This document shows, piece by piece, positions 47,688 through 58,940 of a DNA stretch of 64,000 bases. Positions within the stretch are counted from its first letter, which is position 1. Every line of letters starts with the position of its first letter. The notes under the pieces are model-generated. The model saw only the letters and a program-made list of their open reading frames with translations, did no database searches and was not told where the DNA came from. The translations under genes and the position numbers were made by a program. Origin of the DNA: an uncultured Aquimarina sp. (lineage in GTDB: Bacteria; Bacteroidota; Bacteroidia; Flavobacteriales; Flavobacteriaceae); NCBI RefSeq assembly GCF_947500065.1, contig NZ_CANMQT010000001.1, positions 868,001-932,000 of the forward strand. The letters are read 5' to 3'.

Positions 47688-48050
47688 TTATTTTCTTTTT
47701 TTACTACGTTTGGCAAGTGGATTAAAATCTAAACATAACTGTATCCAATATTCCAGATCTTCATCCAGGTCAAATCCATCCGCCGTGACAAAAACATATC
47801 CCTTCATAGGTCTCCCCGTAAAGTCCATAGGATGACAACCCTCTCTATCTATTGCTTTTTCATATGCTAATTCTCCTATACGAGCCATCAACAGGTCAGT
47901 TTCCTTTTTTTTGTCATAATGAATACCACAACACATTTTATCATCTACCATAAAACAAAGACCACCCATCATTTTTTTGGCATAGAAATTTGCTCTTTTC
48001 TCATGAAGAATCTGATGAATTCGATCTGCTATGTATTCGCTATATGCCAT
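47688..48050 (-). CDS. TfoX N-terminal domain protein
   Basis: 120 aa; FYAKKMMGGLCFMVDDKMCCGI. Confidence 0.88.
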   Translation of the reverse strand: MAYSEYIADRIHQILHEKRANFYAKKMMGGLCFMVDDKMCCGIHYDKKKETDLLMARIGELAYEKAIDREGCHPMDFTGRPMKGYVFVTADGFDLDEDLEYWIQLCLDFNPLAKRSKKRK

Positions 48051-48715
48051 TATTGAATTGCTTTAGTTAAATACTCATTTACAGGATGCATCACTTTCCA
48101 ATAATTCATAAGTTCTTCAATAAGAGACTCGCTAGTAATAAGAGATGGAGCTTCTTCTCCAACAAAATAAAATTGTTTATTAGCAATCAAAGGCTCCTTC
48201 TTATAGGCTTCTTTCCATTCTTTAGGAATCCGTTTTAAAGCTCTGCCTTTGATCTCCCCAAATTTTTGAACAAAATCACTATCCTCTATTAATTTTCTAA
48301 ACGCTGCGGGATCCCGATCAATTTTAGTTCTTACATTATGTAATTGTTCCTTCGAAATACCAAAACATCCTCCCATAACACCTACCATCTCCGGAGAAAA
48401 ACGTAAAAACATTCCTGGAACACTCTTGTCCTTTCGACCACCTCTGGATACAAATGCTGTATAATGTAAATTATATGGCGATTTTTCTTTAGAAAAACGA
48501 ATGTCTTTATTAATACGAAGTATACAATCCTTAGGCTCAATCTCTAGTTTAGGGTCATATTTTTGTATTTCCTGAATCATTTTGCCAATAAAAACCTCAA
48601 AAGGTTTCTTAACGCTTGCTTCATATCTCTTTTTATTAGCGTGAAACCATTCTTTATGATTGTTCTTTGATAGTTCTTCAAAAAAGTCGATAAAATCGTC
48701 AGTAAAATATTGCAT
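48050..48715 (-). CDS. DUF2461 family protein
   Basis: 221 aa; FFEELSKNNHKEWFHANKKRYE, DIRFSKEKSPY. Confidence 0.88.
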   Translation of the reverse strand: MQYFTDDFIDFFEELSKNNHKEWFHANKKRYEASVKKPFEVFIGKMIQEIQKYDPKLEIEPKDCILRINKDIRFSKEKSPYNLHYTAFVSRGGRKDKSVPGMFLRFSPEMVGVMGGCFGISKEQLHNVRTKIDRDPAAFRKLIEDSDFVQKFGEIKGRALKRIPKEWKEAYKKEPLIANKQFYFVGEEAPSLITSESLIEELMNYWKVMHPVNEYLTKAIQ

Positions 48716-48851
48716 ACCCTAAATTATTAATATTTAAATATAATCAAACTGTCAGTTAGAGTGAAATCAAAACTTATGCGCTTTGGTTTATGTATTAGAA
48801 TTCCAAAATTGCTATCTTTTGGTCTCACTCTAGATGACAACTAACAAAATA

Positions 48852-49214
48852 TTAAGCCATAGAATGAAATGCTACTCTATTTCCTTCTGTATCCAGAAAA
48901 ATCGCCATAAAACCATTTTCTCCAATAGAAGTTTTCGGCATTAAAATTTTCCCACCTGCTTTCTCTACACGAGCTAATGGGACAGACAGATCATCTCCTC
49001 CATTAAGATATGCAAACGTTCCTTCTTTAGAAGGAGTATTACCATTTCCGTGTGTTACACAACCACCTACTCCTCCATCTTTATAAGGGAAAAAGGCCAT
49101 TTTAAACTCCATTTCCATAGGCTGTAGTTCTGCATCCAAAAGTTCATTGTAAAACTTTACTGCTCTTTCAAAATTGGTGCTTGGTATTTCAAACCAGCTA
49201 ATTGCATTTGACAT
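48852..49214 (-). CDS. VOC family protein
   Basis: 120 aa; WFEIPSTNFERAVKFYNELL..FLDTEGNRVAFHS. Confidence 0.9.
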   Translation of the reverse strand: MSNAISWFEIPSTNFERAVKFYNELLDAELQPMEMEFKMAFFPYKDGGVGGCVTHGNGNTPSKEGTFAYLNGGDDLSVPLARVEKAGGKILMPKTSIGENGFMAIFLDTEGNRVAFHSMA

Positions 49215-49307
49215 AATAATATATTGTATTGATTAAGAATAACTCAAAGGTATAGGATAGAAATCAGTAAGAAAAACATTATTTTTGAAAAAACATAGGT
49301 TTCTAAA

Positions 49308-50699
49308 ATGAAAAAAAACGAAGAATTATTCTTTCTAATCAAATCATTAACCAAAAGCGAAAAGCGTTATTTCCGACTCAGTTCTAAAGGAGGAGAAGAC
49401 TCAGAATACCTATTGCTTTTTGATACCATAGAAGCTCAAAAAAAATACGATGAAATATTAATCAAAGAAACTTTTTCGGACAGGTCTTTTACAAATCAAT
49501 TGACCACTATAAAAAACTACTTAAAACAACGTATTTTACAATCGTTAAGAAATTATCATTCTAGAATCTCCATACAAGCAGAATTGACAGACATTATTCG
49601 CAATGTAGAAATACTATTCCATAAAGGTTTATATACTATTTGTAATAGCGAACTGAATCGGGCAGAAAAAAAGGCCCTAAATTTTCAGCAAGATGTATTA
49701 TTATTCCAGATAAAAGACTGGAAAAGAAAAGTACATCAAGCATTACATCCGCAAGATTTCGAAACGTTAAAAAACATCATCACAGAACAGAAAAGCTCAT
49801 TAAATTCTACCAATAACTATATCACTCTTTTACTAGCTAACATAGACCCTATAAACTCTTCATTATCTCATAAAAAAACGCATCATCTTCAGAATAGAAC
49901 CCTCAAAACATTACATTTATACAGAAAACAGCTCGCTGCGAAAAATTATGAAAAAGCAAAACAAACCATCGAAAAATTACTAAAAGAATGGGAACAAAAC
50001 CCAGAATTACTTAAAGAATATTTTACTACTTATTTTTCAGTCTATAATAGCTATCTTGGATATCTTGTATATGAAAAATCATACAAAGAAGCTTTTGTTA
50101 GAATCCTAGTATTAAAACAAAAAGCAAAAGAGATTACTTCCTCATCTGCTTCATTGATAAAAGAAACATTACGTCTTTACAATATTGAACTTGAAATTCA
50201 TAGACACCTAAAAGACCTTCATAATACACAAAAGGTTATTGAGAATATTCAGGACTTCATCCTAAAAAACAAGACGGTAATCCCAGAGAACTACTGGCTC
50301 TCTTTTCGTTTCCAGTTTGCTAATATTTATTTTCAAAAAAAGGATTATAAAAAAGCTTTACATTGGATTAATGACATCTTAAATCATCAAACAAAAAAAG
50401 ACAGAAAAGACTTAATCACATACACCTATTGGCTTAACCTTTTGACTCACTATGAGCTTGAAAATGATTTCACATTGAGATACCTGATTAATGCTATCAA
50501 AAAACATATAAAAAAGCAAAAAAACATAGATTCCTATGAAAAGATACTATTAAAATTTCTAGCTAAAACAGTCGAATATCCAGAAAAAGAAAAGAAAAAT
50601 GCTTTTCGACAACTATCTATTCAGTTACAAGAATACCCTATTCCTAAATTTATTTTGGGTTATGTAGATTTTGACGAATGGATCGGTCGTAAATATTAA
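49308..50699 (+). CDS. helical/TPR-like protein, hypothetical
   Basis: 463 aa; KSLTKSEKRYFRL N-terminus, helical repeat composition. Confidence 0.7.
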   Translation: MKKNEELFFLIKSLTKSEKRYFRLSSKGGEDSEYLLLFDTIEAQKKYDEILIKETFSDRSFTNQLTTIKNYLKQRILQSLRNYHSRISIQAELTDIIRNVEILFHKGLYTICNSELNRAEKKALNFQQDVLLFQIKDWKRKVHQALHPQDFETLKNIITEQKSSLNSTNNYITLLLANIDPINSSLSHKKTHHLQNRTLKTLHLYRKQLAAKNYEKAKQTIEKLLKEWEQNPELLKEYFTTYFSVYNSYLGYLVYEKSYKEAFVRILVLKQKAKEITSSSASLIKETLRLYNIELEIHRHLKDLHNTQKVIENIQDFILKNKTVIPENYWLSFRFQFANIYFQKKDYKKALHWINDILNHQTKKDRKDLITYTYWLNLLTHYELENDFTLRYLINAIKKHIKKQKNIDSYEKILLKFLAKTVEYPEKEKKNAFRQLSIQLQEYPIPKFILGYVDFDEWIGRKY

Positions 50700-51409
50700 A
50701 TCTTATGATTATCCCTTTCTACAAGCAAGGAAAAGAAACGATTCTTATATGTATTCCCAATGGATAGTTGTTTGTCCAAAACCTCTACGTAATCGTTCCC
50801 ATATGCTTTAATTTTATCAATTGCCAAAATATAAGATTTATGAATACGTATGAACTGGTTTTCTGGGAGTAGTTTTTCTAAATCTACTAGTTTATGATAG
50901 ACTACCAAATGCTTATTTTCCAGATGAATTCTCACATAATTACTAAGCCCTTCAATATATAAGATCTCATCATAATCCACTCTAATATTTTTTCGATCTA
51001 CTTTAAAATATTCATACGTTTTGGGTGCAGTTTTAAGTTCCGCATCGTCTGTATTTTTATCGGTGTGTACTTTATTTACTGCTTTTAAAAACCTTTCGAA
51101 AGAAAAAGGTTTTAATAAATAATCTATTACATTTAATTCATATCCCTCTAAAGCAAACTCTCTATATGCCGTAGTAATAATAGTGGCAGGTGGATTTGGT
51201 AAAGTCTTTAGAAAACTTAACCCTGTTATTTTAGGCATTTCGATATCAAGAAATAAAACATCAATCGTATGATCTTGAAGTACTTTTAATGCCTCCATCG
51301 CATTATCACAGATGCCAAACACTTCAAGAAACGGAGTGTCTTCCACGAAGCCCCTTACAATATTCTGAGCAATAGGCTCATCATCGACTATCAGACATTT
51401 AAGATTCAT
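50696..51409 (-). CDS. LytTR family response regulator
   Basis: 237 aa; receiver (FLDIEMPKITG) plus LytTR domain (YIEGLSNYVRIHLENKHLVVY). Confidence 0.95.
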   Translation of the reverse strand: MNLKCLIVDDEPIAQNIVRGFVEDTPFLEVFGICDNAMEALKVLQDHTIDVLFLDIEMPKITGLSFLKTLPNPPATIITTAYREFALEGYELNVIDYLLKPFSFERFLKAVNKVHTDKNTDDAELKTAPKTYEYFKVDRKNIRVDYDEILYIEGLSNYVRIHLENKHLVVYHKLVDLEKLLPENQFIRIHKSYILAIDKIKAYGNDYVEVLDKQLSIGNTYKNRFFSLLVERDNHKI

Positions 51410-52439
51410 CCTGAACCAATTTAATCGTTAAGTTAACCATAAAAGCGCTATCCGTTTTATTAATGGACAACTCTTTATTCGCTCCATAAATCAATTCCAA
51501 ACGACGAGAGACATTCTGAAGCCCAAGCCCTCCTCCATTATGCTGCTTTTCTAATTTAGAAATACTATTGTTAATTTCAAAAGATACTATATTACCTACA
51601 ACTTTGATATGGATTTTTATCCATCCTTTTTTTATTTCATTCTTTAACCCATGCTTGAATGAATTTTCTATAAAAGGCACAAGAATTAATGGTGGAATTT
51701 TAACTCCCTCCACATTGCCTTCGACTTTATAGTCTATGTCAACTCGTTTTTCATAACGTTCTTTTTCTAAGGCGATTATATTTTCTATCAACATTAACTC
51801 CTTACTTAATGCTACCTTTTCTGTATTAGATTCGTATAATGTATAACTAAGAATATCTGAAAGTTTTAAAATAAGTCCTGGTGTCTTAGTTGAGTTTTCT
51901 AATGCGAGTCCATAAATACTATTCAATGTGTTAAACAAAAAATGAGGGTTGGTCTGAGACTTTAAAAATTTTAATTCCGCATTCGCCTTTTCTTGTTTTA
52001 AAACCTCGGTCTCATTACGTTGTTTAAACCAATCACTGTATAATTTGAAACCTGTTGTAAATGCAACAGTAGTAGCTATAAGCATAACACATTGTACTAA
52101 TCTGAAAAAATTTAAAGGATTAAGAGGTTTTCCATCGATCCATTGCGGAAAAAACATGGGATATCCCCAATATAACACAAAATATCGATGTACGATTGCG
52201 GTAATTATGAATAATAAAATGAGTAAAAAAAGATAGAACCCAAAGTTATTTTTATATAAAAATCTAGGAATCAAAACAAACCAATTTACATATACTGCAA
52301 TTATTCTAGTAGGCAAATACAATAGTTCAAAAACTACAGCATCTTTAATTGATTGTCCATGGCCCCATTCTGAAATAGCAAACAATATTATAATTGCTAA
52401 CCAAAATAATATGTGATATGAAATACGTTTTAAATTCAA
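51399..52439 (-). CDS. sensor histidine kinase (LytS/YehU-like)
   Basis: 346 aa; QTNPHFLFNTLNSIYGLAL, PFIENSFKHGLK; overlaps response regulator by 11 nt. Confidence 0.95.
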   Translation of the reverse strand: MNLKRISYHILFWLAIIILFAISEWGHGQSIKDAVVFELLYLPTRIIAVYVNWFVLIPRFLYKNNFGFYLFLLILLFIITAIVHRYFVLYWGYPMFFPQWIDGKPLNPLNFFRLVQCVMLIATTVAFTTGFKLYSDWFKQRNETEVLKQEKANAELKFLKSQTNPHFLFNTLNSIYGLALENSTKTPGLILKLSDILSYTLYESNTEKVALSKELMLIENIIALEKERYEKRVDIDYKVEGNVEGVKIPPLILVPFIENSFKHGLKNEIKKGWIKIHIKVVGNIVSFEINNSISKLEKQHNGGGLGLQNVSRRLELIYGANKELSINKTDSAFMVNLTIKLVQDES

Positions 52440-52683
52440 GTTTTTAAATTAAGGTGATATACAAAATTAATCTTTCAGCATCAGTCGCATTAGTTTTTAT
52501 GCGAACTAAAGCAGTATTTATGTGAAATTAATATTTAATGGTTGACATAAATACAATTAGAATATACAGAATAGGGATTACTACTCATATAAAAACCTGA
52601 AAACTTATGCTTTATCTAATTACTTTTATAAAAATTCATCTTTCATCAATCAAAAAACAATAGTTAATTAAGATAAAAACGTC

Positions 52684-53187
52684 ATGAACAGAAAACAATT
52701 TTTAAGATCAAGTATAATAACAACAGGTGTTCTGGCAGTAGCACCATATATTGGATATAGTAATCCACAAGATGAGCCTCAATTGAACAAAAAAATAGTT
52801 CAGGAATTTGTTGGTGCAGGTCATGGTAAATTTGACAAAGTAAAAGAACTTTTAGAAGAATATCCCACACTAATTAACGCAGCACATGATTGGAAATATG
52901 GTGATTTCGAAACTGCCTTAGGAGCAGCCAGCCATGTTGGTCATAAGGAATTAGCTACATATTTAATTAACAAAGGTGCTCAAGCCAATATATTTACCGC
53001 CGCTCTTTTTGGAAAAATGACTATTATCACCTCCATGTTGGAATATTTTCCGAATACACTTCATGCAAAAGGTCCTCATGGATTCACACTCTTACATCAT
53101 GCACAGCGAGGTGGAGACGATGCTAAAGAAGTAGCAGAATATCTTGTTTCATTAGGAGCCAAAGAAACCAAAATCAAGCTGTATTAA
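52684..53187 (+). CDS. secreted ankyrin-repeat protein
   Basis: 167 aa; N-terminal signal; ALGAASHVGHKELATYLINKGAQANIFTAALFG. Confidence 0.8.
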   Translation: MNRKQFLRSSIITTGVLAVAPYIGYSNPQDEPQLNKKIVQEFVGAGHGKFDKVKELLEEYPTLINAAHDWKYGDFETALGAASHVGHKELATYLINKGAQANIFTAALFGKMTIITSMLEYFPNTLHAKGPHGFTLLHHAQRGGDDAKEVAEYLVSLGAKETKIKLY

Positions 53188-53253
53188 AAACAATGATAGC
53201 AAATGGAAAATAATATCCGACCTAGCATTCAAAACCTTAATTTCTAATAAAAA

Positions 53254-53278
53254 AACCCGTAGTTAAAAACTACGGGTT
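53254..53278 (+). terminator. rho-independent terminator-like hairpin
   Basis: AACCCGTAGTT-AAA-AACTACGGGTT. Confidence 0.7.
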
Positions 53279-53376
53279 AACTTGATTTACAGCTATCGAT
53301 CTGAAAAACTTGGTGAGCATAATTTAGTTATAAAAATCGAACTATAAATCTACTTTAAACAAACTACATTCATTAA

Positions 53377-54687
53377 TTATTCGAGTAAAATACCTGCTAA
53401 TTGAAGTAAGTTTATCTCTGCTATTTTAAGGTCATATTTTGCTTTTGCATAATTATTTAATGCGTTGAAAAGATTAATCTGAGCCTGCCTGAATTCAATT
53501 GCAGAAATTTGACCAAGGCTAAATTGCTTTTGTGTTCTATTAAAATTTAATTCATTAGTCGTAATGTTTTTATTTTCAGCGCTTAATGTAAATTCTTTGT
53601 TAGAATAATCTTCATACGCATTATAGACTTCCGCTTTTAATTCTTCCCTTGCTCTATAAAGTTCTATTTCTCGATTCTGTCTTGTTATTTTTGATGTTTG
53701 AACTTTCGTTTTTGTTTTTCCTCCGTCAAATAAGTTCCAAGACAAACTCAACCCTAAATTAACACCATACGTTTCATTATTAAGCGCAAATGAAGTAACC
53801 GGATTTATACTTTCATTCCAATTATAGCTTGCACTGCCATTAATTTTTGGAAGAAATTTAGCCTTGTTTATTTTAATATCTAACTCACTCAATAATACAT
53901 TTTGTTGATTCAACAAGGATGTTACATTATTTTCAACAGCACTTTGAAGAATAAAATCTTCCTTAAGTTTTTCTAAAAAAACTACTGTTGTGTCTATGGT
54001 ATACTCAATTACAATATCTCTTCCCAATAATAGATTCAGGTTACGTTTTGTGTTTTTAAAATCTTTGTATGCCGAAGCATATGAAATACTATCGTTATTG
54101 AGATCTACTTGAGCATTTAACTCATCTAATTTTGTTCCTTGACCATACTTAAGTTTTCGTTTTGTACGTTCTAAACGATCTTTAGAATTCTCGATATTTA
54201 ACAATAAATTGTCAGCGATCTGTTTTTGATACGCTACATTATAATAGGTATCATATAATAATACAATGGTATTTTCTATTAACTGTCGTTCTTCTATTGT
54301 TTTTAGACTGAAATTTTGCTTGTTTTTTAGGCTATTGAATTTTCGTTCCAATCCATCAAAAATTGTGTACTCTGTAGTTACTGAAGCATTATATGATTCT
54401 GTTATCGCATGATCAATATTAGTATTGGTCCCATCAGAAAATGTTACATTTTGAGCTTCATCAGAATAGTTAATGCCTCCAGAAATAGAAACTGTTGGTA
54501 GATAGCCACTGTTGAATATCTCTTTTTCGATATTAGAAATTTCTGTATTGTTTTTTCCAATACGTACATCGTAGTTTTTTTCTACAGCAATTTTTACGGC
54601 TTCTTCTACAGTAAGCACATTTTGTGAAAAAACAGGTGAAATAATCACAAAAGTAAATACTGTTATCAAAATTTTAAAATTTTTCAT
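53377..54687 (-). CDS. TolC family outer membrane efflux protein
   Basis: 436 aa; signal peptide; helical repeats, GLSLSWNLFDGGKTK. Confidence 0.92.
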   Translation of the reverse strand: MKNFKILITVFTFVIISPVFSQNVLTVEEAVKIAVEKNYDVRIGKNNTEISNIEKEIFNSGYLPTVSISGGINYSDEAQNVTFSDGTNTNIDHAITESYNASVTTEYTIFDGLERKFNSLKNKQNFSLKTIEERQLIENTIVLLYDTYYNVAYQKQIADNLLLNIENSKDRLERTKRKLKYGQGTKLDELNAQVDLNNDSISYASAYKDFKNTKRNLNLLLGRDIVIEYTIDTTVVFLEKLKEDFILQSAVENNVTSLLNQQNVLLSELDIKINKAKFLPKINGSASYNWNESINPVTSFALNNETYGVNLGLSLSWNLFDGGKTKTKVQTSKITRQNREIELYRAREELKAEVYNAYEDYSNKEFTLSAENKNITTNELNFNRTQKQFSLGQISAIEFRQAQINLFNALNNYAKAKYDLKIAEINLLQLAGILLE

Positions 54688-57600
54688 GCGCTACTCTTTG
54701 TTCTATGATTGCACGTTCTACTTCTTCTCTAGTTGGTTTTTTACCCGTCATCAAATATTTAATATAAACTTTAATAGTATTTGAAAACGAAAGAAAAACA
54801 GGTAGTATAAACAGTGTTAATATGGTTGCTACTGCTATGCCATACGAAATAGCAATAGCCATAGGTATTAGGAACTGTGCCTGAAGACTTCGCTCTAACA
54901 TCAAAGGGGCAAGACCTGCTATTGTGGTTATCGAGGTTAAGAAAATAGCTCTAAAACGTGCTCTTCCAGTTTCATACAAGGCATCTTCAAATTTTAAACC
55001 TTCTTTTAAAAACGAATTAAACTTGTTAGTAAATACCAAACCATCATTTACGAAAATACCGATTAAACCAATGATACCTAAATAGGACAAAATACTCATT
55101 GGAAATCCATGTAGATAATGACCCCAAGCCACTCCTATAAGACTAAAAGGAATAAGCGCCAATAGTATAAAAGGTTGACTAAACGACCTGAAAGTAAATA
55201 CAATAACCACATAAATTAAAAAAATAATAACAGGAAAAACGGCTAAAGCAGAATCGGCAATTTTACTAGCTTCTCTATTCTGACCTTCTGCAGAAACGAT
55301 GACTTCGGGATACTTCTCTTCAATCAAATCAGTAACTCTTGTTCTTAAATCTTGCATAATATCTGCTGAGCTAACTTTTGGGTTTACAATATCTGCTTCT
55401 ACAGTAACTTCACGGATACCATTTAAATGATTAATCGCTACTTCGCCTCTTTCAATACTATAGGAAGCAACCTGTGATAATGGAACACGTCCATTAGCTG
55501 TGCTAATTTCAATAGTATTTATGCTATTGATTGTCGATCGATTTTGTTTATCATATCGTACCCAAATTTTCACTTCATCTTGACCTCGTTGAACTCGTTG
55601 AACTTCATTTCCATAGAACGCATTTCTAACCTGTGTCATTAAACTATTATAACTTATTCCTAAAAGTTGCGCATTGTCTTTGAGTTTCAAGTTAATTTCT
55701 TTGATTCCTTTAGGGCTAGAATCTGTAATATCCTTTACATCTGGATTTTTCTTTAATTCTGTAAATACTATTTCTTTTGCCTTATTAATTTGTTCAATAT
55801 TTTCGCCTTGCAAGGATACCGAAATAGGTGCGCCACCAACATTAGCTCCAGAATTAAAGGATAATTTTTCAAGAATTGGAATATTCCCTACAGAGGCGCG
55901 AATTTTATCAGTAATTTCAACAGAAGAAATAGAACGTGTTTCACTAGGTGATAAGTTTACCGTAATACTGCTTGATGAACTGCTGGGTCCAATACGTTTT
56001 ACCGTACCAATAATGTGAGAATCGTTTATTTCATTTGAACCTAAATCTTGGTTGATTTCCCAAACAATGTTTTCCACATAGGATGCAATAGAATCTGTAA
56101 CACGTTCACTTGTGCCTTGCGGTGTATTTATAGTAGCAACAATTTGATCACTTGCATTGGTTGGAAAAAAAGATAATTTTATAATACCACTCGTAAAAGC
56201 TCCGATAGTTATAATAAACAGGAACAAGATAATAGTGAATGATAAAAACTTATGCTGAAGACATTTTTTATAAACAGGACTATATATTTTATCCTTTAAA
56301 TAATCCATGAATTGCTCACCTAGTTTATTAAACTTACTAATTTTATGGATCTTCTTAATATCTCTAGAATGCGCTAAATGAGCCGGAAGAATGAGCAAAG
56401 CTTCTATTAAAGACACTAATAACGTAAGAATGACTACAAGCGCAATATCACCAAAAAAATCCCCAATTTGACCATCTAAAAAGAAAAAGGTGGAAAATGC
56501 CAATATTGTAGTTGCAATGGCAGAAAGAATGGGCTTTAAAACTTCTAATGTTCCATTTACAGCTGCTTGTATCGGTGATTCACCTTTTTCACGTCTGCTA
56601 TAAATATTTTCAGCAATTACAATACCATCATCTACTAATATTCCTATAACCAGAATCATCCCAAACATGGAAAGCATATTTAATGTTACTCCATAATTCG
56701 GCAAAAGAATGAACATACCAAAGAAAGATATTGGCAGCCCAAAAGCTACCCAAAAAGCTACACTTGGCCGTAAAAAGAATGATAATAGTATTAATACTAA
56801 AAACATCCCAACAAGGGCATTTTCTAATAAAAGAGAAATTCTATCTTGTATTAGATCTGCTGTATTGAAAGTTGATTTTAGCTCAATGTTTTTGTTCTTA
56901 GCATTAAAATCATTTATATAGTTTTTTACACTTTCTACACTACTAATTAAATCTTCAGAATTGGTGTTCTTTAAATCAATTTGAACAGCCTGCTCTCCAT
57001 TGTAGAATAATTTGTCCGGATTTTCACTAAATCTGTCATTCAGTTTTGCAATATCTCTAAGGTATACTTTAGAGCCATCAACAGAAGATTTTACCTCTAT
57101 ATTTTTAAGATTATTCGCAAAATATCCCTTGTTATCAGCTCTAATCAAAAACTCCTCATTTTTAGTTTTTATAGAACCTCCAGAAATAATAATGTTAGCT
57201 TCGGCAATTGACTTTGCAACCTCTTCAAATGTTAGATCATAAGTTCTAAGTTTGGCTTCGGAAATGGCAATTTCTATTTCTTCCTCTGGAAATCCGGTCA
57301 ATGAAATCTGAGAAATCCCATCAATTCTAAGCAAGTCATCTTCTATATCCTGAGCATATTCTTTCAAAATACGAAGGGGAATATCCTTACCTGTTACAAT
57401 AAACGAAATAGCAGGTCGTGTAGGTTTAATAGTCTCAATTACTGGTGGTTCTATTGTCTTCGGGAATGAAGGGATTTTATCTACTGAATTTTTAACTTCA
57501 TCTAGGACTAAATTGACATCAAAATCAGATAAAGTTTCAATAGTTATAGAAGCTTTATTTTCTTGAGAAACAGAACTTACTCTATCAATTCCCGTAATAC

Positions 57601-57820
57601 CTTTAAGGTTACGTTCGATTTTCTCCACGACACCTTCTTCAACCTCTTCTGGCGAGGCTCCTGGGTATGTTACTGTAATCTGTATAGTTTTTGCTTCGGA
57701 TAAAGGAAAAAAAGAAGAATTCATTTTTTGATATCCTAAAAAACCAAAAATTAAAAATCCAACTATAAAAATGTTTACGGCAACAGGATATTTAATAAAG
57801 TAACCAAGAAAGTTTTTCAT
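54674..57820 (-). CDS. efflux RND transporter permease
   Basis: 1048 aa; PGASPEEVEEGVVEKIE, GILVDDGIVIAENI. Confidence 0.95.
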   Translation of the reverse strand: MKNFLGYFIKYPVAVNIFIVGFLIFGFLGYQKMNSSFFPLSEAKTIQITVTYPGASPEEVEEGVVEKIERNLKGITGIDRVSSVSQENKASITIETLSDFDVNLVLDEVKNSVDKIPSFPKTIEPPVIETIKPTRPAISFIVTGKDIPLRILKEYAQDIEDDLLRIDGISQISLTGFPEEEIEIAISEAKLRTYDLTFEEVAKSIAEANIIISGGSIKTKNEEFLIRADNKGYFANNLKNIEVKSSVDGSKVYLRDIAKLNDRFSENPDKLFYNGEQAVQIDLKNTNSEDLISSVESVKNYINDFNAKNKNIELKSTFNTADLIQDRISLLLENALVGMFLVLILLSFFLRPSVAFWVAFGLPISFFGMFILLPNYGVTLNMLSMFGMILVIGILVDDGIVIAENIYSRREKGESPIQAAVNGTLEVLKPILSAIATTILAFSTFFFLDGQIGDFFGDIALVVILTLLVSLIEALLILPAHLAHSRDIKKIHKISKFNKLGEQFMDYLKDKIYSPVYKKCLQHKFLSFTIILFLFIITIGAFTSGIIKLSFFPTNASDQIVATINTPQGTSERVTDSIASYVENIVWEINQDLGSNEINDSHIIGTVKRIGPSSSSSSITVNLSPSETRSISSVEITDKIRASVGNIPILEKLSFNSGANVGGAPISVSLQGENIEQINKAKEIVFTELKKNPDVKDITDSSPKGIKEINLKLKDNAQLLGISYNSLMTQVRNAFYGNEVQRVQRGQDEVKIWVRYDKQNRSTINSINTIEISTANGRVPLSQVASYSIERGEVAINHLNGIREVTVEADIVNPKVSSADIMQDLRTRVTDLIEEKYPEVIVSAEGQNREASKIADSALAVFPVIIFLIYVVIVFTFRSFSQPFILLALIPFSLIGVAWGHYLHGFPMSILSYLGIIGLIGIFVNDGLVFTNKFNSFLKEGLKFEDALYETGRARFRAIFLTSITTIAGLAPLMLERSLQAQFLIPMAIAISYGIAVATILTLFILPVFLSFSNTIKVYIKYLMTGKKPTREEVERAIIEQRVAHEKF

Positions 57821-57822
57821 AA

Positions 57823-58935
57823 TTATTTAGAAATTTCTACTAGCATACCTGGATAGGCATTAGCGATACTTTGATTAACAATAAGAATTCCTTCTTCTAA
57901 ACCCGTCACAACTACCATATCACCTTGATAATTAACAACTTTAACTGGCTTCAGCTCTAATAAATTCTCTCTTACGGTATAGACCATATTATTTTCCAGA
58001 ATAAGAGCATTATCTATTTTAAATACGTTAGCCACATTTCCTCCATCGATTTTCGCTTTTAGGTATTGACCGTCTTTTAAACTTTTATCACTAACTTCAA
58101 CAATAACTATAACACTCTGTGTATCCTTGTTTATTTTACCATTGACACGTATTATTACACCAGAAAATGATTGAGAATTATCAATAGTTTGTAAATTAAC
58201 TTTAGTTCCGTTTTCTAAGAATTTATTTTCAGAAGCAGGAATGGATAATTGCAATTCATATGCAGAATCATCTACAAATTCACCAATTTTTTGACCACTC
58301 CTAATTAATGTCCCTACATGAACTTCAGACTCTGTAACAATGCCATTAAAAGGTGCTGTTATATGATATTTGGCAAGACGTTCTTCTAAATTTCTAATAT
58401 TATAATATGTACTATAAATATTTTTACCAGAAACAAATAACTTTTCTTCATTAGAACTGAACTTCGGTAATTCTGATATTGAAAGGTTAACATTAAGGTT
58501 TTCTAAATAGGTTTCCCATTTTTTATAGATATTAGGATAATCTATTTCCATATCAGGTAACATAGCAGCTATTTGATTCATTAAATCGCTTCTAGCCGAT
58601 TTGATTTGGGCAACATATTCTTTGCTATCTAAGGCAATTAAAACTTGTCCTTTTTTAAATCTATTACCAATTTTAAAAGAAGTATTTGTTTTTTGAAGCA
58701 TTCCTTGTACTTCACTATACAATTCTAATTTTTCTTTAGCCTGAAGTATGCCTGTACCTTCAATCGCGTATGGAATATTTGTTAAAATAACTGGTTTTAC
58801 CTTTACTAATTTTATAGGTGTCTTAGCTATGATCTCCGTAGTACGCGTATTGTTTCCTTTATTCAATAAACTGAACGCTAGTACACCCATAATCACTACT
58901 AAAACCCCTATAACAATGCTTACATACTTTTTCAT
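57823..58935 (-). CDS. efflux RND transporter periplasmic adaptor subunit
   Basis: 370 aa; YHITAPFNGIVTESEVHVGTLIRSGQKIGEFVD lipoyl/barrel features. Confidence 0.93.
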   Translation of the reverse strand: MKKYVSIVIGVLVVIMGVLAFSLLNKGNNTRTTEIIAKTPIKLVKVKPVILTNIPYAIEGTGILQAKEKLELYSEVQGMLQKTNTSFKIGNRFKKGQVLIALDSKEYVAQIKSARSDLMNQIAAMLPDMEIDYPNIYKKWETYLENLNVNLSISELPKFSSNEEKLFVSGKNIYSTYYNIRNLEERLAKYHITAPFNGIVTESEVHVGTLIRSGQKIGEFVDDSAYELQLSIPASENKFLENGTKVNLQTIDNSQSFSGVIIRVNGKINKDTQSVIVIVEVSDKSLKDGQYLKAKIDGGNVANVFKIDNALILENNMVYTVRENLLELKPVKVVNYQGDMVVVTGLEEGILIVNQSIANAYPGMLVEISK

Positions 58936-58940
58936 TATGT

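Noticed and set aside
49308-50699. Possible membership of the 463-aa helical protein in a defence or toxin system
   Set aside because: Looks like a common Bacteroidetes hypothetical helical-repeat protein; no effector domain or partner gene nearby.
55674-56018. 114-aa plus-strand ORF antisense to the RND permease
   Set aside because: Antisense shadow ORF inside a confidently assigned gene; same for 26832-27224, 25577-25867, 3314-3610 and other antisense track ORFs.
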